Shown: in pieces, positions 9,890 through 19,154 of the stretch
Position numbering within the stretch: the stretch's first letter is position 1
Layout of the letters: each line of letters opens with the position of its first letter
DNA from: Pelargonium cotyledonis
Lineage: Eukaryota; Streptophyta; Magnoliopsida; Geraniales; Geraniaceae
Reading direction: 5' to 3'
NCBI GenBank assembly: GCA_036897625.1
Contig: JAYMTA010000644.1
Location: 1-25,697 of the forward strand
Length of the DNA stretch: 25,697 bases
Notes under the pieces: model-generated
Databases searched by the model: none
What the model was told of the DNA's origin: nothing
What the model saw: the letters and a program-made list of their open reading frames with translations, nothing else
Translations under genes and position numbers: made by a program

Positions 9890-11300
9890 TCAATTAGGTC
9901 ATGCATTATGCTCAAATTTTACTTGTAAAAATTACCGATTCACTTGAAATGATTCAAAATTTAGTTTTTATTTTGCAATTTAGGTATTATGCAATGAAAA
10001 AGAGATGTCATGCAATGAAAATTTAATAGTTAGCAATTTGTGTTAGAAGTCTTTTATTTATTATTAGAATTCAGGTTGAAATTCAACTCTACCTAAAAGA
10101 ATGCTCGACTTTGGGTTGTGGGTCAGGTTCGATTTATACAGATGAAATATGTAAATTTATTTGACCCGATTTGAAATGTGCAAATTTATTCGATCCTATT
10201 TGAAATGTAGTTTACACTATATAATACATCCGAAACTCATAGAAATGCGTATTGGGTTTCCAGCACTTGCGAATTCGGGTCCAAAATACCAGTTCTAGGG
10301 AGAAAGAAGGTTAAAGATGTGTAGTGAGGTGGATGAAAATTATGAGGTGATGGATTTGTCCACTTCTTAGTTTGACTCATGGGAACAATCTTGTTTCAAA
10401 TAAGCAAACAAAGTGGGAGGATTTACCAAAGTTGTTGCCATATTTGTTTGAGATCTAAGAAACTTTTTGGGTTAAGTTTAAGGTTAGATATGTGAAGCGG
10501 CCATTACGAAACTTTTCATTTTCTTGATATTACATTTATATTGTTGTGATCAATGAACAAAAATGGTGATGGTTTTTGAGCATTGGCTCCTGTGTATCAA
10601 ACAAAAACATTCAATTGCTGTCTAATTATTATGTGACTTTAATATTATCTTCTAAAACCTAATTGGGTGATCGATGATTTTAAGGATAATTTTTATTAAT
10701 TATACAACCTGGTAACTAGTAAGAGAAAGTACGTACTTCTTTGGGCCAGATAACAATATTTAATTTTATGTGTTAAAATTTGACGTAATTATATTTTCTT
10801 ACACGTGAATGGTGCTTGATCATGATGATGTGCAATCCATTGATTTATCATGAACTTTTAAAAAATATTTGAGTTTGGCAACATTCAATAGAGATTGCCT
10901 ATTATTAAAAAAAAATTAGGGATTGCTTGCCGAAAAAAATATATGCATTTTGCTAAACTTTATGAAGAAAGTGGTGTTGGTTATTAGAGAAATAAGTAGA
11001 TAATAAAATATTAACCAGTTTTTTTGGTTATTGATCAAAAGTCTCGCCCTTGATTATGAAATGTGCATAACTCGATTATTTAAATAGAACAATGCTTCAC
11101 ATTTTTGTAAGAACCCGCGAATATATAAATATTGAGATCTCCAGACATTATTATTAGAAACTAATGACCAATTAATTTTGACTTTGTTTCGAGAATCCAA
11201 TAAGTTTTCCAAACGTATAAGAATGGGTTAATGTAGTTTATGTTCAAGGTGGATTATCTAGTCCAAAAAATTAAAAAAATTAAAAAAAAACATTACAAGC
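9890..11300. other. Intergenic DNA between divergent genes
   Basis: This spacer separates the - strand membrane protein gene from the + strand RRM gene. It is AT-rich and holds a short tandem repeat (listed separately) but no ORF, RNA gene or transposon end that I recognise. Confidence 0.4.
10144..10210. repeat. Imperfect 29-bp tandem repeat, 2.3 copies
   Basis: Unit 1 (10144-10172, starting gaaatatgtaaatttatt) is followed directly by unit 2 (10173-10201, starting gaaatgtgcaaatttatt), with five mismatches in 29, and by the start of a third unit (gaaatgtag). It is non-coding and lies in the spacer. Confidence 0.7.
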
Positions 11301-11307
11301 AGAAGCA

Positions 11308-11313
11308 CACGTG
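11308..11313 (+). promoter_or_regulatory. G-box in the RRM gene promoter
   Basis: A perfect CACGTG within the larger palindrome ACACGTGT sits about 90 bases before the RRM start codon. G-boxes are bound by bZIP and bHLH factors; use here is inferred from position only. Confidence 0.45.
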
Positions 11314-11400
11314 TGGTCAAACCCAAAACCAAAATCTCCAAAACTCGCGTTTTATCACTCATCAGTCGTCATTGTGTCGTCTCGTACCTCAAAAATCACA

Positions 11401-12394
11401 ATGAGCCGCAAGAGAGACAAACCCTACCCCTCCCGCCACGTTCCCGCCTCTTTCTCCAAACGGCGCCGCCCTCCACCGCCTCACCCTCCGCCTTCCGACG
11501 CCGACATCGTCGACGTCCCCATCGACAAGCCCTCTCCGCCCCCTGCCGTGCTCGTCACGGGCCTCCACTCGTCCTGCTCCGTTCTCGACCTCAAATCCCG
11601 ATTCGAGATCTACGGCCCCATTTCTCGCATCCGCATCGACCGCGACGGCGTCGGCTAAATCACCTACCGCACCAAGGACGCCGGCGAGGCCGCCATTGCC
11701 GCCTCCCTCGACCCCTCCTTCGGCATCACTATTGATTCCAAAAAGGTATCTTTTTTTCTGCTTTCATCTCTCTTATTGCCCTATTTGCTTTCCGAGAAAG
11801 TGATTGTGAAAATCAAATTAGATCAGTTTAGCACTTCAATCAAGTTCATCTTTTGATGTCTGTCTAGCTGAAAATAGAATGCTGCAAATTAGCAAGAATT
11901 GGAACTGATATTTACTTGGGTTTTGAAAAAATTGTCACTTATTGCCCTGTTTGGTTGCCCAGAAAGTAGATACATTAACATACATTCTAGGTCCCTGTAG
12001 CAATGTAGTGTTAAATTTAGTTCAGATTTTGCCAAATAGAAATGCTACAAATTAGCAAAATTGAAACTTTTATTTTATTGTTTACATGGGTACTGAAGAA
12101 TTGGGGATTTTGGTTCAGGTACAGGTGTTGTGGGTGACCGATCCGCTTGCCCAGTGGAGGGAAGGAGTTGGGATGGGTGTTAACATGGACAATAGGCCCT
12201 TGTCTTCTTCGAAGCTTTTGAGAGGTGAGGCACCATTGAGCAGGCGAGGAAGAGGCAACAAGCTTGCTTCAGCTATAGTGAACCCCAGAAGTAGTACTAG
12301 TGATGGCACCAATTTGAATCCAAGTTCGAGTTCAAGGTTAGAGGAGGCGCCTTTCAAGGGCAGAGAAATCGTCGCCTATGATGATATCTTGTAA
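11401..12394 (+). pseudogene. RRM-domain protein gene (At1g27050-like), interrupted by an in-frame TAA
   Basis: Exon 1 is 11401-11745 and exon 2 is 12119-12394, with a phase 0 GT-AG intron. An intact frame would give 206 codons including the interruption. The start MSRKRDKPYP leads to a basic, proline-rich region (SKRRRPPPP), then one RRM: RNP2-like VLVTGL (50-55), FEIYGPISRIRI, then the RNP1 region. There, TAA (11656-11658) stands as codon 86, in the place of the expected RNP1 aromatic residue (G-stop-ITYRT). All later codons are open and the splice sites intact: exon 2 begins VQVLWVTDPLAQW and includes SRRGRGNKLASAIVNPRS, both stretches I associate with At1g27050. The cellular role of the family is unknown. 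The break could be a real recent mutation, an allele, or a base-call error. As written the product is an 85-aa fragment with half an RRM. Exon 1 is extremely rich in C at third positions. Confidence 0.8.
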
Positions 12395-12757
12395 ACTTAA
12401 AATAATCTGTAATTTAAGGCACTTTCAGTTCACATATTGTAACAATAGCTTACCAGGAAGTTATTAGAATATAGCTGTGGCAGCTTTGGTTTCTCATTTT
12501 GGTGATGTTGTTATGATTGTTCAATGAGAGTACCGTTTGGTTTGAGTTTTGTTTTGTTGTACTTTCTGTAAGGTTTTTCGATCCCAGTTGTAGACTTCAA
12601 AGTTTGAATCTTCAATATATTCAATGGAAGAAGAAAATTGGTGATTTGAATATCTATGGATGATGTAAATGCTTTTGACATGAGTTGTTCAATTTGAATC
12701 AGAACAAAACCATGAAAAGGACATAGCTGAAACTGCTTCAAACACCACTGTGATCTT
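12395..12757. other. RRM gene 3' UTR merging into the RCC1 gene promoter
   Basis: Only 431 bases separate the RRM stop codon from the RCC1 start codon. No classical AATAAA is seen for the RRM gene. The T/G-rich tract around 12500-12560 could serve 3' end formation. No separate gene is visible. Confidence 0.4.
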
Positions 12758-12785
12758 TGGGCCAGGCCCAGATGAGCTATATATT
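12758..12785 (+). promoter_or_regulatory. Core promoter of the RCC1-repeat gene: inverted site II pair and TATA box
   Basis: TGGGCC-A-GGCCCA (12758-12770) is a perfect inverted pair of site II elements, which TCP-type factors bind in housekeeping promoters. Eight bases later comes TATATATT (12778-12785). Normal TATA spacing would start transcription at about 12810-12815, leaving a leader of only about 10-16 nt before the ATG at 12826. Confidence 0.5.
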
Positions 12786-12825
12786 TTAGTTCCAAGCAAC
12801 ATTCACAGAGGTCAGAGATTAGATT

Positions 12826-14785
12826 ATGGAAGAGACTGAAGTGAGCAACAGAGCAATCGATCACCAAGAGATATGGAGTTGGGGAGCGGGAACGGAGGGA
12901 CAGCTGGCCACCGGCAAGCTGGAGGACGAGCACCTTCCTCAGCTTCTTCATCTTCCTTGTCTCTTGGCCGCCGGTGGACCCATCTCCCATCTCGCCTGCG
13001 GAGGCTCTCACGTCGTGGCCTTGACCTCAGGTTCGTTACAGTAGCCACTTCTTCTTCTTACCTCGATCAAAATCTACTCTTTTTTCACAAAAAAGTTTGA
13101 AACTTTGTTTCACTTTTGCAGGTGGCAGGGTGCTGACATGGGGAAGGGGCACATCTGGTCAGCTCGGCCATGGGGACATGGTCAATAGCTTGCATCCGAA
13201 GTCTGTGGCTTTCTTTGAAAGCTACCGTGTTTCTCATGTTGCTGCTGGGTGGAATCACTCTGGATTTGTTTCTGGTTTGTGTTTTTTATTCATGGTCATA
13301 ATTATGCCTGCATAGTGTTCGACAAAATGTCTGATAGAACTGCACAGTCTGAGTAGTTTCAAATTTGATTTTTCAGTTCTTGGACCTGCTGCTGATCATT
13401 TTCTTTGAATTCTAGATACTGGGTGTGTTTTCACTTGTGGGGATGGCTCCTTTGGGCAGCTTGGGCATGGCGATTACAGCTCGCATTGCTCTCCTCTTAA
13501 AGTATCCTACTTCGATTCCAAGCAAGTTGAGCAGATTGCTTGCGGCATGCGCCATTCGCTCGTCTTGTTGAGAGGTGATGTAATTAATATGTTGTTGCAC
13601 TGCAAGTGATCACAACACAAGATTGAAACATAGAAACAAGAAATTGATTCGTTTTGGTTGCTGCTAATGGCATGAAACTGTGTTTTGAATTAATGAGTTG
13701 CACGATACAGATGAATCAGGAGATCAAGTTTATGGATTTGGATCCGGGAAGCGTGGTCAGCTTGGTATATCCCGAAATAAGGTTCGTTTAGTTAATCTTC
13801 CTCATATGACCCTTGGAATTGAGCACTTGAAGATGGTTAGCGTTGCTGCAAATGGAGATCATAGTGCAGCGTTATCTGGTAAGTCATTTGTTTGTATCAA
13901 AACATCAAATCAAATTCAGGAAAACAGCTAGCTTATCATCATATTCTTGTTACTCATGTTCCCTATTTATGGCTTTTAATGTAGATGATGGGCATCTCTA
14001 CACATGGGGAAGAGGGTTTGGTGGCAATTCAGATGCTTACTATCCTCAGTGTTTGCCTTCATCTTTGAGATTCGCTAAAGTCGCTCTTGGGTGGAACCAT
14101 GCTTTATTATTGACCGGTATGTACATATTCCTCTCTCGTCCAAATTTCTACGAGTTTTAATGCCCTAATTTGGATGCAGAACGGCAACACATGACTTGTA
14201 AACTAGTAATCTTTTGTATGTTGAATAGCCGACGGCCTAGTGTTTATGCTTGGTGGAAACCGCCATGGGGTTCTTAGCAATCCTGAGAAAACGAGATCAG
14301 CAAAGCAAGTTGGTAATGCTTCACAACATAAAACATTACAGTGGTTCATGAACTCTTGTAGTCATAACTCTCATGTTGCTGAAAGGGCTAATCATTTTTC
14401 CTACAGCAGATTCAAGAGAACTTGTTCTGGATAGTGTCCCCAACCTTGGTGGAACAAAAGTTCTACAGATTGCCACTGGAGCTGAGCACTCTGCTCTAGT
14501 AACAGGCAAGACCTATTGAGAACCTAATCATTCTAGGTCTTACACCATGCATCTTCTTTTTAGTCACTAGCTTATTTGGTGTTTCTCTTGGTTGCAGAAG
14601 CTAGAGTCATTAAGACATGGGGTTGGGGTGAACATGGTCAACTTGGTTTGGGGAGTACAGATGATCAGACCATCCCTCAGACAGTCAATCTCGGCCAGGA
14701 AGATTTGAACGAAGATGGTACGTTCGAGATTTATTGTGGTAGTGGCTTTACTTATGCTGTCAGGACACCATGCTTGGCTCCTTAA
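12826..14785 (+). CDS. RCC1-repeat (seven-bladed beta-propeller) family protein, At1g27060-like
   Basis: Eight exons: 12826-13030, 13122-13274, 13416-13574, 13711-13878, 13985-14116, 14229-14312, 14407-14505 and 14598-14785, giving 395 aa. All seven introns are in phase 1. RCC1 signatures begin the blades: WSWGAGTEGQLATG, LTWGRGTSGQLGHG, FTCGDGSFGQLGHG, YGFGSGKRGQLGIS, YTWGRGFGGNSD, FMLGGNRHGVL and KTWGWGEHGQLGLG. Exons 1-5 and 8 hold one blade each, and exons 6+7 together hold the sixth, giving seven. Blades 5 and 6 have lost the GQLG core. Blade ends carry the usual cysteine/histidine pattern (ACGGSHVVAL, ACGMRHSLVL, AAGWNHSGF). There is no FYVE, PH or other domain, so the protein is only the propeller. 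RCC1 itself is a Ran exchange factor, but most plant relatives are not shown to act so, and the partner is unknown. Intron 7 starts with GC instead of GT; only this site keeps the frame. Confidence 0.92.
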
Positions 14786-15174
14786 ACTTGATATATACAT
14801 TTCTACTCCTTAAACCTATTCAAATTGTAAACATATTTGTTTCTTGATTTATATCATCAATAACAAACACAATTGAATACTGATTGAGATTGACTTCATA
14901 AATATGTTTACAATAATTGATAGAATATGGAAATTTACGCATTCTATCAATCTTCTGAACAAAAATAATGAATCATGGGTAAAAGCGTTACCAGCTTTTC
15001 CCGACCTAAGCTGTTTACAAAGGAAGAAAATAAGAAGGAAAACAAAACGAACCTATGCGTGTACTGAAATCCACCACTTGCATTGGTTTGGCAATGCATG
15101 GTTCATGTTAATTGCAGATTTGGGAAAGGTAGGAGTCATCCCATGAAATACTTTCTTGTGTCTCGTGTTTGTCA
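14786..15174. other. Convergent 3' ends of the RCC1 and PTST2-like genes
   Basis: This 389-base spacer separates the two stop codons in tail-to-tail orientation. It must contain both 3' UTRs and polyadenylation sites. An 80-codon open stretch at 14904-15146 on + has no family features. Confidence 0.5.
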
Positions 15175-18100
15175 TTAGGTGATTATCAGTAGGTTATTCT
15201 CGTGTCCCATGTTGTTAACAATAGGGCGTAGTGGATCAATTTTCCATTCACCGTCAACAATGAACTTGATCTGAAGCCACATAGCAAGGGGATGTTCATT
15301 ACAAATCACGCAAGCATTGTGAAATCATAATCAACTTAACACAAATAAACTATACCTCATATCTGCCTGGATACAACTTGAGTTGCACAGAAAAAATGCC
15401 TGCTTTTGACTTCTTCATCTTTCTCTGCAAAGCAATTAAAAATTTTATTGGATGGAGGAAAAAACATCCTACATAAATAAGTCAGTTGTTCAATCATGTT
15501 AGATTCTATTTATAGCCATCTTATAGCTTCCCTCTAAGCATTTCTGTTCCTCAAAACAACTTCAGATTGATCTGAAATCGTTTTGTATTTTCAATCAAGT
15601 TTAATTAGAAACACGAGAGAAGATTTGGCTATTAAATTCAATTTATCATGTCAAGTTGAAATCAAACCTTGGTGCTCCAACAATCATATGATCCCACTAA
15701 AAGAACTTCAGAGGCTGGACTGGTCCAAACTATGAGAGCAGTACAAAGAAGGCGTAAAGCTTTACGAGCATCGTCAATTTTCCTCTGTTTCTCCCCTGCA
15801 ATCTTTTGTGTATCACTGTAAAATGCAAGAAAAACATCAATGATAAAAGCACAGTATGACTTTGCCAATAAGTAATAGATGCAGGGTAGCAACGAATGCT
15901 TTTATTGAACAAAAATTATGCATACATGATTGCTAGTGCCATCTTCCCTTCCAATACAGCTAATTTCGCACGTAGTGACCGTAATTTGTCCCGGGCATTC
16001 ATGATCTCATTTTCTTGGAACTCCCAAGCATCAGAAAGCTTTCTGAATTCCTCGGAGGAGTTTTCATGATTCTAATGAAGACACCCAATGAAAAAAATAA
16101 GAAGCAGAACCCAAGGAAATGTTAATAATTTAGATTTTATCGAGAAACCCGCTACGAAACCTTCAGTTTTAAAATACAAAATCACCGGTCACTCTTACTT
16201 TGAAAATGCACAATGCTATCACCATTGTCCACAGCAGTTACTTCAAAAATATAGCAGAAATGAGAAAAATGAAATATAGTCTCATGTTTGAAATTGCAGA
16301 TCATTCTTGTTGAATAACCATTATCGGTGTTGTGGATGAATGTTAATACATGTACTAGCACAAAAAGGAAGTTAATACGTATCGATCAGGATCTATGCAA
16401 CGGAACATTTAATGCAAAATGGACTAGCCATATCAATGTGTATGCATAGCCTCTTATATACATACAATGACAGATCAGAACTCGCACCTCCAGTAATGTA
16501 AATGCATCAGCTTTAGACCTCAAAGTGCCAAGTACAGAGGAAAGCTCCAGCTCCAGGCTCTTAAGATGACTTTGAATATGATTGTAGTAGACTTTTTTCT
16601 GTCGATCCGAAGACTCCCTAGAATCATCTGTTATTCCAAAAAATTCACCTTTTGAACCATCCACTGTCCTTCCCATTCTAGTTTCATCAAGGGTAATTTC
16701 TCCTGCTGCAAAAGTAAATAAGGTTAGAGATAATAGAATGCGTAAAACCTATAATCCAACTAAAATGAGAATGCATGATACCTTCAAAATCCTCATTTGA
16801 AGAAGCTGCTCTCTGCATGCTCCAAGTTCTCCACGCAGGCTCTAATGAGTTTCTTAAACCATCAATATTTGACACAGATCTACTCTGACTAAACGCATGC
16901 ACTGAATCATCGCTACATTCGTTGGATCTTTCAACGTCTGCAACTTTCTTTTACAATTTAATACACTGAATTAGGACTTGGACTGTCAAGTCAACCACTA
17001 AAACACCATTATCCATACTCAAATTGAATGTCAACACACTAACTCAACACAAACTATGGCACAATTCCTGGGATGAATAACATCTAATTCACAATTGTGC
17101 AGCATGCATAACAGACAAGAACTTCGCTTAAATGAATTTATCATCCACCAAAACGACTTACGTCATTTGCGACCGTTTGAGCAAGCCAATTATCTAGACC
17201 ATCACCATTACTTAGGAGATCAGGAGAGTTTCCTTTCCCTCTCGAGCCTAAACCAAAGTTAATATTCCTTTCTTTCTCCAGTCGTGTTAATATGCCCTCA
17301 ATCCCGGAATCATTCCCATTTGCTGTTTCTCTGGGCAAACAAAACAGTTACCAATCAGTCTGATTGCAGAGAAACCATCACAAAATGACAAACAAGATGG
17401 AATCTTTGCAAATTGCAAAATAAAGCCCCTCCACCTAAAACAGAAAAGAAAAGGATAAAAAGAAGAAGACAAAAGGGAGTGAAGCAAGAAATCATTGAAG
17501 CAAAGAATTTAACACCTCCAATTATATTCCAAACAAGTACTCTCTCTATCTTAAAATAAATTTAAATTCAATCTCTTTACAAAAACAAAATATCCAAAAA
17601 TGAATGTCCATTTGTTTGGTTATACATGAATTGAAGCAAGAAATCATTGAAGCACAGAATTTAACACCTCCAATTATATTCCAAACAAGTACTCTCTCTA
17701 TCCCAAAATAAGTGTCAACTTTCTTTTGTTATACATGAATTACCAACAATTTATCTAAAACTAACTCTAACTATTTTTTTCAAAATTTCTACAAAAATAG
17801 AAAAAGTGTACACTCTGTAAAGACACAAGCTTTCAGGTGTGCATCAAATTCCATAGTTTCAAATAACTATGAGCTAAACAAATACAAGTTTCAGCTTTCA
17901 AAATTATCTTCTTAGCTAAAAACAAAGCATTCACGCAAAATAGGATTGTACTAAACAGCTATGAAACAGTAAAAACAGAACATAGTCAACCAGAAAGCTA
18001 TAGAAAAAAAGAAACCTCACAGTGATGTACCAGAGGAGGAAGCTGAATTCAATGAATTAGTAGAAACAGAAGAAACTCCAGAACCCATGACTTCATCACA

Positions 18101-18601
18101 ATCCAACTCATAGCTCTGCTTGACACCATCAACAGTTCTTGAAGCTCCATTTCCAGCATTTTTACTGATTCCGTACTCCCAATCCCCAATGTCAGCATTC
18201 CAGTAAAGCCCATCATCATCATCCAAATCCCAACCCATAGCAAGCCACCCACCTTTCTCCGAAATAGCCACCGCCAAATCCGTCCTCCCCGCATCAATCA
18301 GCTGCTTCTTGCTCGGAAATGCCTCCGGCTTCTCGGAAGTCCTCATGAACTCCAGAATCTCCGCCTCCAAATCAGAATCAGCACCCTCCTTATCCCAAGT
18401 CCCCTTACACCTCCACGAAAACCCACGACACAACCTGCAGGAATTCCAGTACTGACCCCCTCGCAGACGAGAAAAACCCACCAGAGAAGCTCCACCAGTT
18501 CTAGCCTTCTTGACGGCAACGACCAGAGAAGGAGTGGAGGACGAAGAAAACGAAGACGGAGTCAAGAAAAGAGGAGTAGAAGAGGTGGGAATTGAGAGCA
18601 T
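15175..18601 (-). CDS. PTST2-type plastid protein with CBM48 (starch-granule initiation)
   Basis: Eight exons on the - strand: 18601-18021, 17330-17162, 16947-16782, 16705-16488, 16071-15926, 15815-15668, 15424-15356 and 15270-15175. They give 530 aa, close to the length I recall for Arabidopsis PTST2. Residues 1 to about 65 form a Ser-rich transit-like peptide. A conserved-looking block near 105-150 contains SEKGGWLAMGWDLDDDDGLYW. A long charged coiled coil follows (about 325-445, including ARDKLRSLRAKLAVLEGKM). The C-terminus is an AMPK-glycogen-binding/CBM48 domain: VLLVGSYDCWSTK (464-476), then KRKMKK-like basic stretch, LKLYPGRYE, IKFIVDGEWKIDPLRP and GHENNLLI. PTST proteins sit in the plastid stroma, bind glucans through CBM48 and help starch synthase SS4 begin granules. 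The family motif is usually GSFDGW; here it is GSYDCW. The exon 2/3 junction is the least certain join (phase 0 needs a poor acceptor, aaaag). Confidence 0.9.
17481..17742. repeat. Direct duplication inside intron 1 of the PTST2-like gene, with a Stowaway-like motif
   Basis: An 80-bp stretch starting gaagcaagaaatcattgaag (17481-17560) recurs at 17633-17712 with only a few differences. Each copy is followed by a gttatacatgaatt motif (ending near 17632 and 17742), so the full unit is about 152 bp in the first copy and about 110 bp in the second, which has lost roughly 40 bp. The second copy contains tctatcccaaaataagtgtc, which resembles the CTCCCTCCGTCCCAAAATAAGTG terminus of Stowaway MITEs. 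Confidence 0.85.
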
Positions 18602-18800
18602 GGTTCAGGCATTTCGTCGAACACCTTGAGAGCACGAAGCGACGAAGAGAGGTGAGAGAGGTTGTGAAGCAAGCAACGAACAATGGCAGTTAAAAGCGTA
18701 ACCCACTATTTATTATCAGCCACTGATTACTGTGTCAATGTCATGTGAGTGAGTTCGGGCTCGGACGGAGAGGATAGCTAGCCAAGAAGCACTTTTTTTA
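18602..18800 (-). promoter_or_regulatory. 5' leader and promoter of the PTST2-like gene
   Basis: On the - strand a TATA-like AATAAATAG (complement of 18705-18713) lies about 105 bases before the start codon and suggests initiation near 18675. The match to consensus is only fair. Confidence 0.35.
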
Positions 18801-19154
18801 GGGCGTGTTTGGGTGCGGATAAGATTTTTGCTTTTTTGTTCTGGTTGGCCATGAAAATGAAATAGAAGTCGGTAAGTGCTTATCTCGTTGCTTTTGATTG
18901 ATACAGATATATGGGTGGTCAGATTGAGAGGTTTAGATTTTGGGGGGATTTGTGGACCGTTAGATGAGATATGATGGGTCCCACTATGTGAGGGACCACC
19001 TGGATTCCAGATTCTGGACTTGCCGACTTGGGTCGTATTTTTGGACTCAATTTTTTTTTTTACCGGAAAAAGCTCTTTAAAACTAATTCAAATCAGAAAG
19101 TAACGTAGCGGAAAAAAAATCGGGTGATTGAGAACCAACCCACCCGAACACACC
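18801..19154. mobile_element. Possible hAT-like MITE
   Basis: The left end reads gggcgtgtttgggtg (18801-18815). The complement of the right end reads ggtgtgttcgggtg (19141-19154), matching in 12 of 14 positions. The length of about 354 bp and lack of coding suit a MITE. No target-site duplication was found, so the call is weak. Confidence 0.35.

Noticed and set aside
11313..11735. 140-codon Arg/His/Pro-rich ORF
   Set aside because: Shifted-frame shadow of the C-rich RRM exon 1. The other frame carries the RRM motifs.
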